Assembly (NCBI RefSeq): GCF_000969835.1 | Contig: NZ_KQ033912.1 | Span: 1,134,216 to 1,198,215 of the forward strand | Direction of reading: 5' to 3' | Source: Parabacteroides goldsteinii DSM 19448 = WAL 12034 | GTDB taxonomy: Bacteria; Bacteroidota; Bacteroidia; Bacteroidales; Tannerellaceae | DNA length: 64,000 nucleotides | Part shown: positions 15,239 to 25,900 of the stretch, piece after piece | Layout: the number at the start of each line of letters is the position of its first letter | Position numbering within the stretch: the first letter of the stretch is position 1 | Position numbers and translations under genes: made by a program | The notes under the pieces: model-generated | Databases searched by the model: none | Seen by the model: the letters and a program-made list of their open reading frames with translations, nothing else | What the model was told of the DNA's origin: nothing

Positions 15239-16528
15239 TTAATAATTCGACTCAACCGATTCTGACTGAGCCTGATTTTTCTCTTCTGTTTCTCTCTCTT
15301 TCAACAACTCATTGATATGCAGCTTAACAGTCTCTGTATTTTCCCAGCGTGTTGAGTAGATATATGTATATCCTCCCAAATAGAAACTATACATCAAGAA
15401 AGCGACAAGTGCCCCCTTCCATTTATACGTATTCCCCCATTTACTTTTTAACCGGACGAGCATGACCACAACTAAAAAGATTATTCCAATATTACTCATG
15501 TAAGAATACCGGTCTGCCACTATGGCTTGTCTGGATGTGGAAATAATATTTAAAGCAACCAATAGGTGAATGACAAAGAAACATGCACCAAAAAGTAATA
15601 ACTTATTTTTCCTATTAACCCATAACCAGGAAATTATACAGATCACCAACAATGGATAAATCCAAAACCTTACAGGTAAACTCTCTTCGGGAAGAATCGG
15701 AAACGGATATAAATAATTTAACCCGATGGGGAATAACGACTTTGTTAAATATTCAATGAGTGTATAACAGGCCAAAACAATACGTTGTCCGAATGGAAAA
15801 ACAGGAGCATCTCCTCCCCCAGCCTGAGAGAGGATCGTAATTATTCCAAAAAACAAAGACAATATGAAAAATGGGAGTTTCTCAACCCATAATGCCTTTT
15901 CTTTCAAATTCCGATGGCAAAACCAGTCTATGAGTATCAATAACAAAGGAAGTGTAACAGCCTGCTCCTTCGCCAGAAACGAAACGGCAAATAAAAAAAG
16001 AGTCAGCAGATAATCCTTTTCCTTCATCGTTTTAATATACCGTAGATAGCAAATGGCAGCCAATAAATAGAAAAAACTATATATCAAAATCTTCACAGCA
16101 CTGACCCATGCTACAGACTCTACATTAAACGGATGAATAGAAAAAATAAACGCAGTCAAAAAGGCAATCAGATGAATCTCTTTATTTGAAAAACAGCCAT
16201 GTGTTTTTAATAACTCTACAATAAACAGTCCGGTCAGACAAACACCCCCTAAATGCCAACACAGATTCGCCAAATGAAACCAAAAAGGATTATAACCGAA
16301 GAAAGTATATAACGTGAGGAAATTCATCTCCATGACAGGAGCATACTGTCCTGCATGGAAATCAGTACAAATATGCCACAGATTATTCCAACTCCAACCT
16401 CCGACAGTATACTGATTCATTACGATAACCTGATCATCCCAATAATAAAGGAAATCGGCTTGAAGAACTTTAAAATAAACAAGTACACAGACTAACAGTA
16501 AAAGACAAAAGGCTATTCTTCTTTTCAT
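15239..16528 (-). CDS. TMTC-like GT-C fold membrane protein (cassette 2)
   Basis: The 429-residue polytopic membrane protein is a paralogue of the one at 4362-5666. Conserved landmarks are FLYYWDDQVIVMNQYTVGG (Asp31-Asp32 after the first helix), GQYAPVMEMNFLTLYTFFGY, HPFNVESVAWVSAVKILIYS, LAKEQAVTLPLL and ADRYSYMSNIG. These match the DUF1736/TMTC architecture of protein O-mannosyltransferases without the TPR half. The Asp pair in the first periplasmic loop is the expected catalytic motif. It is the first gene of the cassette 2 operon, whose leader carries the shared motif at 16557-16596 and, further upstream, the phased half-site array at 16684-16734. The glycosyl donor and acceptor are unknown; the adjacent Thr/Ser-rich peptide is the candidate acceptor. 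Confidence 0.74.
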   Translation of the reverse strand: MKRRIAFCLLLLVCVLVYFKVLQADFLYYWDDQVIVMNQYTVGGWSWNNLWHICTDFHAGQYAPVMEMNFLTLYTFFGYNPFWFHLANLCWHLGGVCLTGLFIVELLKTHGCFSNKEIHLIAFLTAFIFSIHPFNVESVAWVSAVKILIYSFFYLLAAICYLRYIKTMKEKDYLLTLFLFAVSFLAKEQAVTLPLLLILIDWFCHRNLKEKALWVEKLPFFILSLFFGIITILSQAGGGDAPVFPFGQRIVLACYTLIEYLTKSLFPIGLNYLYPFPILPEESLPVRFWIYPLLVICIISWLWVNRKNKLLLFGACFFVIHLLVALNIISTSRQAIVADRYSYMSNIGIIFLVVVMLVRLKSKWGNTYKWKGALVAFLMYSFYLGGYTYIYSTRWENTETVKLHINELLKERETEEKNQAQSESVESNY

Positions 16529-16556
16529 AACAGATTTTTTAATTATATGAATCTGA

Positions 16557-16596
16557 AGAAGAACAACTTTTTCTCAATTTACCCTAGCTGAAAAAA
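16557..16596 (-). promoter_or_regulatory. Shared leader motif, copy 2 (before cassette 2)
   Basis: On the minus strand the core CTAGGGTAAA (16587-16578) is followed by an A-run and GTTGTTCTTC, as in copies 1 and 3. The core ends 50 nt before the ATG at 16528. No TAnnTTTG is seen nearby. Confidence 0.6.
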
Positions 16597-16683
16597 CGAA
16601 AAAATGAGTATTACATGAATAAAATATAAGCACGCCCATATCAGAGCAAAGGATAGTAGAAAAAACACTATTATTTCCGGATT

Positions 16684-16734
16684 CAAATACAATTGTATTT
16701 GTAACTAAATACTTAAGTATTTGAAATCAAATAC
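16684..16734. promoter_or_regulatory. Array of five half-sites at 11-bp spacing
   Basis: The half-sites are CAAATAC (16684), GTATTTG (16695), TAAATAC (16706), GTATTTG (16717) and CAAATAC (16728). They alternate in orientation with starts exactly 11 bp apart. They build a perfect 18-bp palindrome (16684-16701), a 16-bp palindrome (16707-16722) and a further dyad (16717-16734). Such phasing puts every site on nearly the same face of the helix, as expected for cooperative binding of a dimeric regulator. It lies about 155-205 bp upstream of cassette 2. Confidence 0.6.
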
Positions 16735-17181
16735 AACTGTTTTCTGAGTTAAATTGAATATAGCATGAATCCGTTTGTTAGTTGGCTCCACCTCTCTATG
16801 TTATTGCATGCTATTGCTTTCAGCTTTCAGTCAGCTACGAATGGAGTGTTTTTCAAAGTATCCGGCTGAAGGGATGAAACTGTGAAAAAATGTATACGAA
16901 AATTCAAGGTAAAATAACGACTGGCAAAACATAGGACTTTTGTCTTCAAAACATATATGTTTCGTTATCAAAAGTCCTGACTTAACATTTCGAAACACCT
17001 ATGCTTTACCAGCGGACTACTATCCGTAGATAAATGGATAACTATTGGTAGACGAACGAATAACCAGCCATCGGCATTTTAAAAGCCTAAACATACAACC
17101 CTTCATTTCAGTTCTTTATTTTTCAAGGCTGCCATGCGAATGAAACCTGAAAGGAGAAGTGTACAAACTTTTTCGGAGAGC
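16735..17181. other. Gene-free region with a nested hairpin
   Basis: No coding region is supported here. AGGACTTTTG (16933-16942) pairs with CAAAAGTCCT (16969-16978) and encloses a 14-bp palindrome (AAACATATATGTTT, 16948-16961). I see no further structure in the rest of the region. Confidence 0.4.
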
Positions 17182-17222
17182 AAAAAAAGCGTCTGAATCA
17201 GAATAAAATCCGATTCAGACGC
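17182..17222 (-). terminator. Terminator of the GH38 gene
   Basis: A perfect 11-bp stem (GCGTCTGAATC 17189-17199 with GATTCAGACGC 17212-17222) is followed on the minus strand by a T7 run. Confidence 0.9.
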
Positions 17223-17261
17223 TTTAGTTTAATAAATTAATATGTTTTGTCAGACAATCCG

Positions 17262-20200
17262 TCAATAAACCTCCAACTCATAAATACGGGCGTCACGACT
17301 ACCTGTATCCTGCGACGGCTGGGCGATCAACAAACGGATATAACGGACTGATTCCGGTTTTGTAAGCAAACCGGTTACTTCATTCTTACGGTTGTCATCC
17401 AGGCGTCCTAATGTTTTCCATTCTTCCGACAAACTGTTCTTTCCCTGGAGGAAACAAGTACGGGTCACATAAGAATGGCTTTCCTGTCCGGCATTCACCA
17501 GCTTCCAACCGCTGACATTTTTTGTTTCACCCAGATCGAAGTCTGCATAATTAGGCACGCCGGTAATATCACACCATTTCGTCTGCGTATCACCGTCGAT
17601 CATGCATTCGGGAGATTCTTCCTCATTGACGAAACCGGAACAGGCAATCACTTTCGCCCCTTTCATCAGATTGACTTTCGGAGCATTTGCCTTATCGCCC
17701 TGCTGAGGTTTCAATGCCGTACGGAATAACCCGGAGGCAGGAGTCACCTGCGGATTCTCTTCTTTCACCACCGTTGCCGCAAATAGCACGATATCTTTAT
17801 TATCCGGTAAAACCAGTTGGGTCGCCCCTTTGGGAATATCCATACCAAATTTAAACATATAGGTATATTCGTATGCTTCGTCTCCTTCCGGAGCATGGCG
17901 GTGAGTTCCGACATAAGCGATTTCTGCCTCTTTCAGGAAACCTTCCGTATGCCCCAGATGTCCCCATTGACCGATAAAGCCGGTATATTCGGGAACTGTT
18001 ATCGCATGTTCCGTTTTTCCCAGTCTGAAAGTTCCTTCGCTATCACCTTCCCTCGATGCAGCCAGGAAGTAAATGCGGTTATAGCTGTCACCTGCCGGTA
18101 GTTCTATCGTGTCTCCTTTACAAGTCAAACCGTTTACAGCCTCTTTTTCACCCAACCTGAAAGGAATGGAGCTGACAACGATCGAATCAGGAAGTAATTC
18201 TGCGGCATAAGAGTAACCGGAAGCAAAATCGGCTTCACGACGGAATTCATTCCAACTGACACATTTCTTGTTATAATTCAAAGGCAGACTCGCATATTGC
18301 AGTTTGTCGACCGAAACATCCGATGGTTTGAGCTTAACCTTGAACGTCTTCACCGAATTGGGTTTAACAGATACCTGTAACTTATTACCAGTGAAACTAG
18401 CTTTACCAATCGTCTTCTCCGTTCCGTCCGCTTCGCTTGCACTGACAATGGCATCGGCAAAAGAAATTTCGGCAATCTGTTCCTTTACTCCACCGGTTTC
18501 ATAGACACGAACCACCAATTCGTCGGATACCTGGGCTTTCTTTAATGTCTTGATAACGACACTTGTGTTATCCGAATTGACAAAAGAGAAAGATTTACCC
18601 AGACGACCGGCATGTTTGTTGGCGGCAAATGCCATGATCGGTTGGTTCAACTTATCGGCACAGACACCTGTTTGTGCTTTCCCGAATCCTCCCGAATGAG
18701 GCAACAGACTATAAGTAAATGTATGATAACCGAAGTCCTGACGATCCTGATAAGCATAACCGCCTTTGGTTTCCGGCGTATGAAGCAAAGTCAACCGGAT
18801 TGTATGATCATTCGGTTTATCCCAACCGTACTTACTGTCATTCAGGACAGATACACCATAGGAACCGTTTGCATCCGTCAAGTCTGCCCAATACTGTGCA
18901 TATACTTCATAGGCTGTTTGCGTATTATTTCCTCTTTTAACACTTCCGATACCCAAGTCATAGGTTGCTTCGGGATTTGAGACACTCAACGGGAACTCAG
19001 CTTTCAGCAGAGCATTGGTCGACTGCCAGTCTATTTCATTGTAGAAATCAATACGGTCGGCACGGCTACCTTCATACAAACGGATATATTGTTTGAATAC
19101 GGACTGTCCATGACGTTTCTCTATACAAAGGGATTTCCTCAACTCTCCGTTCTCGATCTGAGAGATCTTTACATCTTCGGTAATAGAGACTGGTTCTTTG
19201 TCTATCGTCTCTTTCATAATCTCCCAGGCAGGCCAGTTATACGATTTGTTTTCTGTAAAAAGAGCCAGACGGATCGCTTTACCTTCCTTCACCAGTTCTT
19301 TATTGTTCTTTTTATCGAGAAGAGAGACGATATCTCCTTTTCCGTCCAGACGGATCTTATACATGGAGTTTTCCAATGCGTTCGCTTCAACTGAAACCAT
19401 ACGGGTTACCGAACCTCCTTCACGAACATCATAAACGGCATAACCACTTGCCGGAACGGAAGCTGCGATCAACAAGCGGACTTTCCCATTATCATAAGAA
19501 AGCATCTGGGCCGCAACTTTCTTTCCTTTATCGTCATAAACGGTAAATCCTTTCGGTGACTTCGGCATATCCAGCACAACTTCCGCCAGGTCGGTTACCG
19601 GAAAAGAATGGGCATTGTAAAGTATAACCGGAATACCTTTTACACGAGTATCCAACTGACCGGCAACCGCACTCACAGAAGAAGTCAGTACACCGGCAAA
19701 CTGTTTGAGAGAGATTAGTTCGTCGTTCCATGAAAATTCATAGGCTCGGGGAATACTTGTACCCGTCAGGTCGTCATGAAACTGGTGAACGATAAAGCGT
19801 TTCCAGGCATCAGTCAATGTATTCAACGGATAAGCGGCAGTTCCCAACCAATCTGCGGCAACGGCAGCATTCTCGGCGGCATTTGCCAGTACTTCGTTCT
19901 GACGGTTATACAATTTCATGGCAGCTTCCGAGGTATAGCAACCCGTACCGTGCACGTCCATCAACAATTCGCCGTCAAAAACCGGCAGTTCAGGATGTTT
20001 GTCATAAGGCATAAAGTCCTTGAACATTTGGTCGCTGGTGGCGCTGATCACTTCCACCGGGCCATCGCCTTTAATACCTTTTTCAACAGAACGGACAGAG
20101 GCGAGATTTGGTGAACCGCCCGTATCTCCTGTTCCATAATAACGATAGACGATATTGAAGGGATTACGTTTGCTGAGTTCCAGCAAATAGTTACTTTCGG

Positions 20201-20867
20201 ACAGATCTTCATCTTTCCATCTTCTGCCATAATCATAACCATGAGCCAGCATGATGGAAGCACCGTCCACTCCCTTCCACAAACCGATCATGAAAGGATG
20301 TTTGCTTTTTCCGTAAAAGGGATGGTTACGCCAGTCTAGTTTCTGGGAGGAGAAACCGATCAGACCGCAATGGGCAGCGATCGTCGGCAATGTCCAGCCA
20401 AAACCAAAACAATCTGGCAGGAAGATATCCGTGCTCTCCACTCCGAACTCTTTCCGGTAATACTCTTGTCCGAGCAGAATGTTGCGGATAAACGACTCGG
20501 TAGAAGGCACCAGCACATCCGTTGCATCCCAGCTACTGCCGGAGATATGCCAGCGGCCGTTCCTGATATACTCTTTCATTTCTTCATACTGCGCCGGATA
20601 ATATTCCTTCATCCAGGCATATTTCACACCACCTTCGAAGTTGAACACATAGTCGGGATAGCGTTTCAGCAGAAACAGATTCTGACTGAGCGTATTCCAA
20701 ACATACTCTTTGATCGTTGTCTGGATATCCCAGTTCCATTGGGTATCCAGATGAGCGTCGGCTACCATATAGGCCTTCGCCTTTTTGTCTTGTTTGTCGG
20801 TTTGGGCAAACGAGGCATTCCCGCCCGATAGGATTGCGAGCGAAAGGATTGCTACTGATAATTTCAT
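17262..20867 (-). CDS. Secreted GH38 alpha-mannosidase with C-terminal F5/8-type domain
   Basis: The 1201-residue enzyme has a signal peptide (residues 1-21). The GH38 catalytic domain contains AYMVADAHLDTQWNW, with zinc ligands His39 and Asp41. SSWDATDVLVPSTESF follows, in which Asp117 aligns with the family nucleophile. FLPDCFGFGWTLP and the later HQFHDDLTGTS also fit the family. After the mannosidase middle and C-terminal beta domains, the last 140 or so residues (NLMKGAKVIACSGFVNEEES to RDARIYELEVY) form a discoidin/CBM32-like module that probably binds sugar. It likely trims alpha-mannosides from host or yeast glycans in the periplasm or at the surface. A terminator and its own promoter separate it from susD, so it is an independent unit next to the SusCD genes. 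The linkage specificity cannot be read from sequence. Confidence 0.93.
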   Translation of the reverse strand: MKLSVAILSLAILSGGNASFAQTDKQDKKAKAYMVADAHLDTQWNWDIQTTIKEYVWNTLSQNLFLLKRYPDYVFNFEGGVKYAWMKEYYPAQYEEMKEYIRNGRWHISGSSWDATDVLVPSTESFIRNILLGQEYYRKEFGVESTDIFLPDCFGFGWTLPTIAAHCGLIGFSSQKLDWRNHPFYGKSKHPFMIGLWKGVDGASIMLAHGYDYGRRWKDEDLSESNYLLELSKRNPFNIVYRYYGTGDTGGSPNLASVRSVEKGIKGDGPVEVISATSDQMFKDFMPYDKHPELPVFDGELLMDVHGTGCYTSEAAMKLYNRQNEVLANAAENAAVAADWLGTAAYPLNTLTDAWKRFIVHQFHDDLTGTSIPRAYEFSWNDELISLKQFAGVLTSSVSAVAGQLDTRVKGIPVILYNAHSFPVTDLAEVVLDMPKSPKGFTVYDDKGKKVAAQMLSYDNGKVRLLIAASVPASGYAVYDVREGGSVTRMVSVEANALENSMYKIRLDGKGDIVSLLDKKNNKELVKEGKAIRLALFTENKSYNWPAWEIMKETIDKEPVSITEDVKISQIENGELRKSLCIEKRHGQSVFKQYIRLYEGSRADRIDFYNEIDWQSTNALLKAEFPLSVSNPEATYDLGIGSVKRGNNTQTAYEVYAQYWADLTDANGSYGVSVLNDSKYGWDKPNDHTIRLTLLHTPETKGGYAYQDRQDFGYHTFTYSLLPHSGGFGKAQTGVCADKLNQPIMAFAANKHAGRLGKSFSFVNSDNTSVVIKTLKKAQVSDELVVRVYETGGVKEQIAEISFADAIVSASEADGTEKTIGKASFTGNKLQVSVKPNSVKTFKVKLKPSDVSVDKLQYASLPLNYNKKCVSWNEFRREADFASGYSYAAELLPDSIVVSSIPFRLGEKEAVNGLTCKGDTIELPAGDSYNRIYFLAASREGDSEGTFRLGKTEHAITVPEYTGFIGQWGHLGHTEGFLKEAEIAYVGTHRHAPEGDEAYEYTYMFKFGMDIPKGATQLVLPDNKDIVLFAATVVKEENPQVTPASGLFRTALKPQQGDKANAPKVNLMKGAKVIACSGFVNEEESPECMIDGDTQTKWCDITGVPNYADFDLGETKNVSGWKLVNAGQESHSYVTRTCFLQGKNSLSEEWKTLGRLDDNRKNEVTGLLTKPESVRYIRLLIAQPSQDTGSRDARIYELEVY

Positions 20868-20888
20868 TTGTCTAAAAAATTAAGTTTA

Positions 20889-20917
20889 CAAATGTATAAT
20901 GAATTATTTAACTTCAA
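20889..20917 (-). promoter_or_regulatory. Promoter of the GH38 gene
   Basis: On the minus strand, TTG (20917-20915) and TACATTTG (20896-20889) are 18 bp apart. This is a good match to the Bacteroidales -33/-7 promoter. It would leave a leader of roughly 17 nt before the ATG at 20867. Confidence 0.65.
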
Positions 20918-20930
20918 CGGATCTATTGAT

Positions 20931-20968
20931 AAAAAAAGCCTGCCGCTCAATTGAAACAGCAGGCTTTT
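20931..20968 (-). terminator. Terminator of the susCD transcript
   Basis: A perfect 10-bp stem (AAAAGCCTGC 20934-20943 with GCAGGCTTTT 20959-20968) continues into a T-run on the minus strand, just after susD. Confidence 0.85.
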
Positions 20969-21004
20969 CATCAAATTAAAAACACAAAGGAGTTCCGGCT
21001 TATC

Positions 21005-22888
21005 TTACCAGCCGGGGTTCTGTACCAGGGAAGGACAACGCTTCAGTTCTTCCTGTAAAATCGGCCATAAATACGATTTGGGAGCACTAAACACACGGTT
21101 ATCTTCTACAACAAAACGCTCCATACGATATTTTTTTCCATTAACCTCTATTTTTCCATTAGGATCTTCTACCGGTTTCATCCCATGAGACTGACGCTGA
21201 TCTTTCGGATATGGCCATTCCGAAGCTTTTACATTGGAGGTCGTGTTATAATCTCCAGGTTGGAGATAAAGACGGGCAACCCAATAACGATTATTTTCAT
21301 AAAATAACTCTACGCGACGTTCACGTTGAATATATTCTTCCATCAATTCTTTATCCGATTTTGCAGCCGGTGGCATTGGCGCCATAAAAGAACGGTCACG
21401 AACCTTGTTAATCAAATTATAAATTTCATCATTAGGACCTGTCAGATTATTAACGGCCTCACAATAGATATAAATGAATTCCGGTAAGCGCCAAATAGCC
21501 GGTCCGTTAATAGTATGGCCACCATGACCACGATCCCAACCATCTTTATAGAACTTTCTCAAATAATACCCCGTATGAGAAGCCTGATCCAAATAACTCC
21601 CCCCGACCGCATCATTACCTTCAGCTGTATTCAACTGGTTACCTCCATACCAGGAACCATGATAACGAATATCACGATACAAACGAGGATCACGTTGAAT
21701 GCCCTCATAAGGATTGCCATCATCGTATCCATCTTTTTCTGCATGATTGCAATAGATAGGATAACCATATCCATCCGGAGCAATATATTCATATTCATCA
21801 ACCTGTTCCTGCAAAGGTCGTTGACGGGCATGACCTCCTTGTGACGGAGGCAATACGTCGCCGGACCAGCCCGTATCTTTATCTCTTGTTACGAACCAAA
21901 CCCATTCATCCTGGATAGCATTCATATCATACATCATCTGCCACAAACGTTGCTGGACTTTTTTATTATTCGTATCAGTTTTACCATCAACATCTCTGAA
22001 GTCATCCTTTGTATAGGTTTCGTATAATTTATAACGTAAAGAGCCGTCCTCTTTTGTGCATTCCAATACAGCCTTAGCTGCATCTCTTGCCAATTCCCAA
22101 CGTTTCTGGTCATAACCGTATTCGGACTTGAAGATACGATTATCATTCGGTAAATTACCACCATTCCAAAGAGGTGTAGCTGCAAGCCAACGAGCCATAG
22201 CTTTCAAGCCCAAACATGCTCCTTTATCGACACGACCGAAGTATTGTCCTCCATTCCAGCTATCAACACGATTATAAGCCGAATCAGCATCTGCACAGAT
22301 TTTTTCAACCATCGAATGGAACGATTCTTTCTCAAAAGTCATATCATCCCCCGGATTTATTACACGATTGACATAAACAGCTTCACCATAAGAACGGATC
22401 AAAAGTAAATGCAAATAACCTCTCAAAAAATAAACTTCACCAATACGCCTTTTTAAATCTCCCGTTCGTCCATCCTGCGGATTATCCGGTGTATTGTATT
22501 TTGCAATACCTTCCAATATTATATTAGAAGAGCGAATAGTAGAATACAAATCATCCCAGTATTGTCCTGCGCTACTGCCAGAGGGCATTCCTTGAGAAGG
22601 ACCATAATTACCTGTATGAAATTGATGTGGAATTGCCCCTTCATGGCTACTTGCACTACATTCATCCGAAATACTCGACAAACCGAAATGATTAAAGTAA
22701 ATCAATGGATGCTGTGCATATTTTGCATGTGCATATAAGTCGGTAACCAATGACTCGACTTTATCATAACGTGTGAAAACTTGCTGTTCTGTCGTTTTGT
22801 CATCCGGAGTACGGTCTAAATAATCATCACAGGATGTCACACATAATAATCCTACAACCAAGCCGGCTAATATATATAATTTCTTCAT
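21005..22888 (-). CDS. SusD-family nutrient-binding outer-membrane lipoprotein
   Basis: The 627-residue lipoprotein has a lipobox LLCVTSC (Cys20) followed by DDYLDRTPDD, the usual start of mature SusD proteins. TPR-like helical segments include GEVYFLRGYLHLLLIRSYGE and DKGACLGLKAMARWLAATP. The C-terminal half has LPEFIYIYCEAVNNLTGPND and RRVELFYENNRYW. SusD proteins cap the SusC pore and capture oligosaccharides on the cell surface. The gene follows susC by 17 nt and belongs to the fecR-susC-susD transcript. The neighbouring GH38 gene suggests mannose-containing substrates, which is inference. Confidence 0.95.
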   Translation of the reverse strand: MKKLYILAGLVVGLLCVTSCDDYLDRTPDDKTTEQQVFTRYDKVESLVTDLYAHAKYAQHPLIYFNHFGLSSISDECSASSHEGAIPHQFHTGNYGPSQGMPSGSSAGQYWDDLYSTIRSSNIILEGIAKYNTPDNPQDGRTGDLKRRIGEVYFLRGYLHLLLIRSYGEAVYVNRVINPGDDMTFEKESFHSMVEKICADADSAYNRVDSWNGGQYFGRVDKGACLGLKAMARWLAATPLWNGGNLPNDNRIFKSEYGYDQKRWELARDAAKAVLECTKEDGSLRYKLYETYTKDDFRDVDGKTDTNNKKVQQRLWQMMYDMNAIQDEWVWFVTRDKDTGWSGDVLPPSQGGHARQRPLQEQVDEYEYIAPDGYGYPIYCNHAEKDGYDDGNPYEGIQRDPRLYRDIRYHGSWYGGNQLNTAEGNDAVGGSYLDQASHTGYYLRKFYKDGWDRGHGGHTINGPAIWRLPEFIYIYCEAVNNLTGPNDEIYNLINKVRDRSFMAPMPPAAKSDKELMEEYIQRERRVELFYENNRYWVARLYLQPGDYNTTSNVKASEWPYPKDQRQSHGMKPVEDPNGKIEVNGKKYRMERFVVEDNRVFSAPKSYLWPILQEELKRCPSLVQNPGW

Positions 22889-22905
22889 TGTCGTTTGTTA
22901 TTAAA

Positions 22906-25900
22906 TTAATAAGTAATATCAACACCAAAATTGAATATGCGCTGGATAGGATACCAAGCACCGTTTCCATTATTTGTTTCAGGATCAACATCCACATGAT
23001 CCAACCCATCAAAAGTAAGCAGGTTCATGCCTTGTACATAAAAACGAACATTCTGCAACCCGGCAAAGCGAATAGCACTTTTGGGTAAAGTATATCCAAT
23101 CTCAACATTCTTCAAACGCAAATAAGAAGCATTATATAAGAATAAGCTACTGTTCTCATTCTTATTATTGTCATTCTTTCCAATTGTCAAACGAGGATAA
23201 GTTGCAAAATCTTTGCTTTCTTCAGTCCACCGGTTCATGTGCATCGGTTTTACCTTACCAATCTGGTCATTATCATACTGTGGGAAATCCCATACACCTG
23301 CACCGTTCAACAAAATGCTTGAGTTGGCAGCTCCCTGAAATAACAGACTCAAGTCAAAACCTTTATACTGGAGACCAAGAGGAATACCAAATTGAATTTC
23401 CGGTGTACGAGGATTTCCCATCGCACGACGGTCATGTTCGTCATCTATTTTTCCGTCTCCATTCAAATCTTTATAAACTACATCACCTGGATATAACGTT
23501 CCCCAAGGTTGGAAACCTTCCCCGTTATTCATAGAGTTCAAACGATCAGCTTCCGCCTGGTCATACACGAAATGGTCTACTTCATAAACAAAATATTCAT
23601 CAATACGTTTTCCGGTATTTGCACGCCAGTCATTATCATACGATACTTCATTCATGAATTTGATCTTATTTCGTGCAAATGTGAAATTTGGCTTGATATA
23701 ATAACGGAAATCATCTCCTATACTACCATTCCAGCCGATCTCAAAGTCTATACCTCTATTATCCACAATACCTGAGTTAACAAATGGTGCATCCTTTCCG
23801 ACTATTCCTGGATATCCCAATTTTCCGGAATTACTTAAGTTAGTTATAATATCAAAACGATGTTCATAAAAATAATCAGCTGAGAAAGTCAGACGTTCAT
23901 TAAAGAAAGAAGCGTCAATACCGATATTCAACTTACGTGCTTTTTCCCAAGTTAAATTCGGATTCGCAAAATTCCCCTCTTTCAACCCGTTGTATCCATT
24001 TCCAAATTCATTCACACCATACGAATAACCGTCTCCTCCCTGAAAAAATTGCAAATAAGCAAAACGGTCATCATTATTATCAGAAATTTTATCACTACCA
24101 ACTAAACCATAAGAAGCTCTCAATTTAAGATTGCTCAACCATTTATCGGTTCCCTTCATAAATTTTTCCCGGGAAATAACCCATCCGATAGATCCGGCAG
24201 GAAATGTTCCGTATCGTTTACCCGGTGCAAAGTTTTCAGAACCGTTATATCCAATATTGAACTCTGCCAAATATTTATTCTGAAAAGCGTATGTCGCTCT
24301 TGCTGTCAGCCCCTGATAACGATAAGCAACACGATTGTCATAACTCCGGTTTGAACGATTTAACAAAACCATAGCCGTAACATCATGATCATTAAATGTA
24401 CGTGCGTAATCTAGCTTTAACTGATAATAAGTCTTACTTTCAGCTGCATTATGGCTAAATGTATTCTCTATTGTCTCATCTTTGTCATACCAGGGATTTC
24501 CTAATATATATTTACCCGTATAATTCGGATTATTCATATAAAATGAACCGTAACTACCTTCTGCTGGCTGGAATGTAGCATATTTAGTAAACTCCATATA
24601 ACCATCTTTATTGACACCTAGTTTCCGATTGACCCAGTTACCTTCAGAGGCATCATAAGAGAAAACTCCTTCAATTTTCAATCCTTTTGTTATAAAATCA
24701 AGTTTATGTCCGATTGCAAATGATCCGTTCAGATAAGTTTTCTTCTCAATCAGATATCCGGTTCTTGATAACTCTCCTAAAATATTTTTACGATGCCTAT
24801 AATCCCCATACAACATGCCGTATGGATTATTCAATACATAATCTTCATTATCAGGATTATCATTTTCAGGTACTGTTATCGGCAAATAAGGAGGCAACGT
24901 ATTACATAAACTAACAACTGTAGATGCTGTTGTTCCCGGAGCATGACGATCCGTAATACGAGCGCCTAAATCTACCCGCACATAAAAATCTTTTGTAATA
25001 TCGACATCGACATTTGCACGGAAGTTATAACGCTTAAACCTAGCCTGAGTATCGTGTTCCGTCAAATCTGTATGCTCATAGTTTCCATCCTGAGAATAAT
25101 AATTAGCCATCACATAATAACGCGCACGCTCAGAACCTCCTCGGATAGACAAACTATAATCCTGTTGAATTCCCGGTTTAAACGCATAATCAAAATAGTC
25201 CCAGTTATAGCCTAAACCGTCGGAATTATCTCCTTTAGCCATTCTGTAATTGTTAATAGCATCCTGCGTAAACAACTCAAGTTTTGAAGGATCTGTTCCG
25301 GGATTACTATTTATCATAGCTTCATTATATAAGGTTGCATAATCCGCAGATCCTAAATAAGTAGGAAATTTAACCGGAGCATTTGTCCCTACCGATGCCT
25401 TAAAATTCACACTAGGCTTTTCAGAAGCTTTACCACGTTTAGTCGTAACAATGATAACACCGTTAGCACCACGAACACCATAAGGAGCAGTTGCAGAAGC
25501 ATCCTTCAAAATTGTAAAAGTCTCGATTTCTTCAGGAGCCAGATAACTCATGTCGCGTTCAACACCATCTACAATGACAATCGGAGATTTGTCTCCATAT
25601 GTACCCATACCACGGATACGTATCTCTGCTCCATCCACACCTGGTTCACCACCACCAAACTGATTAGCCATCAAACCAGGCATTCTACCCGCCAGGGCAT
25701 TATTCAGGTTTGCGGTCGGGCTTTGCTTTAAATCTTTGGTAGTTATGGTCGATATAGACCCAGTAATTGTTGCTTTTTTCTGAGTAGTATAACCTATGAC
25801 AACAACTTCTTCCAAAGCTTTAGTATCTTCCACCAGTGTAATTTTTAGAGTATTTCGTCCATTTATCTGTACCTCCTGAGGTTGATAACCGATATAAGAA

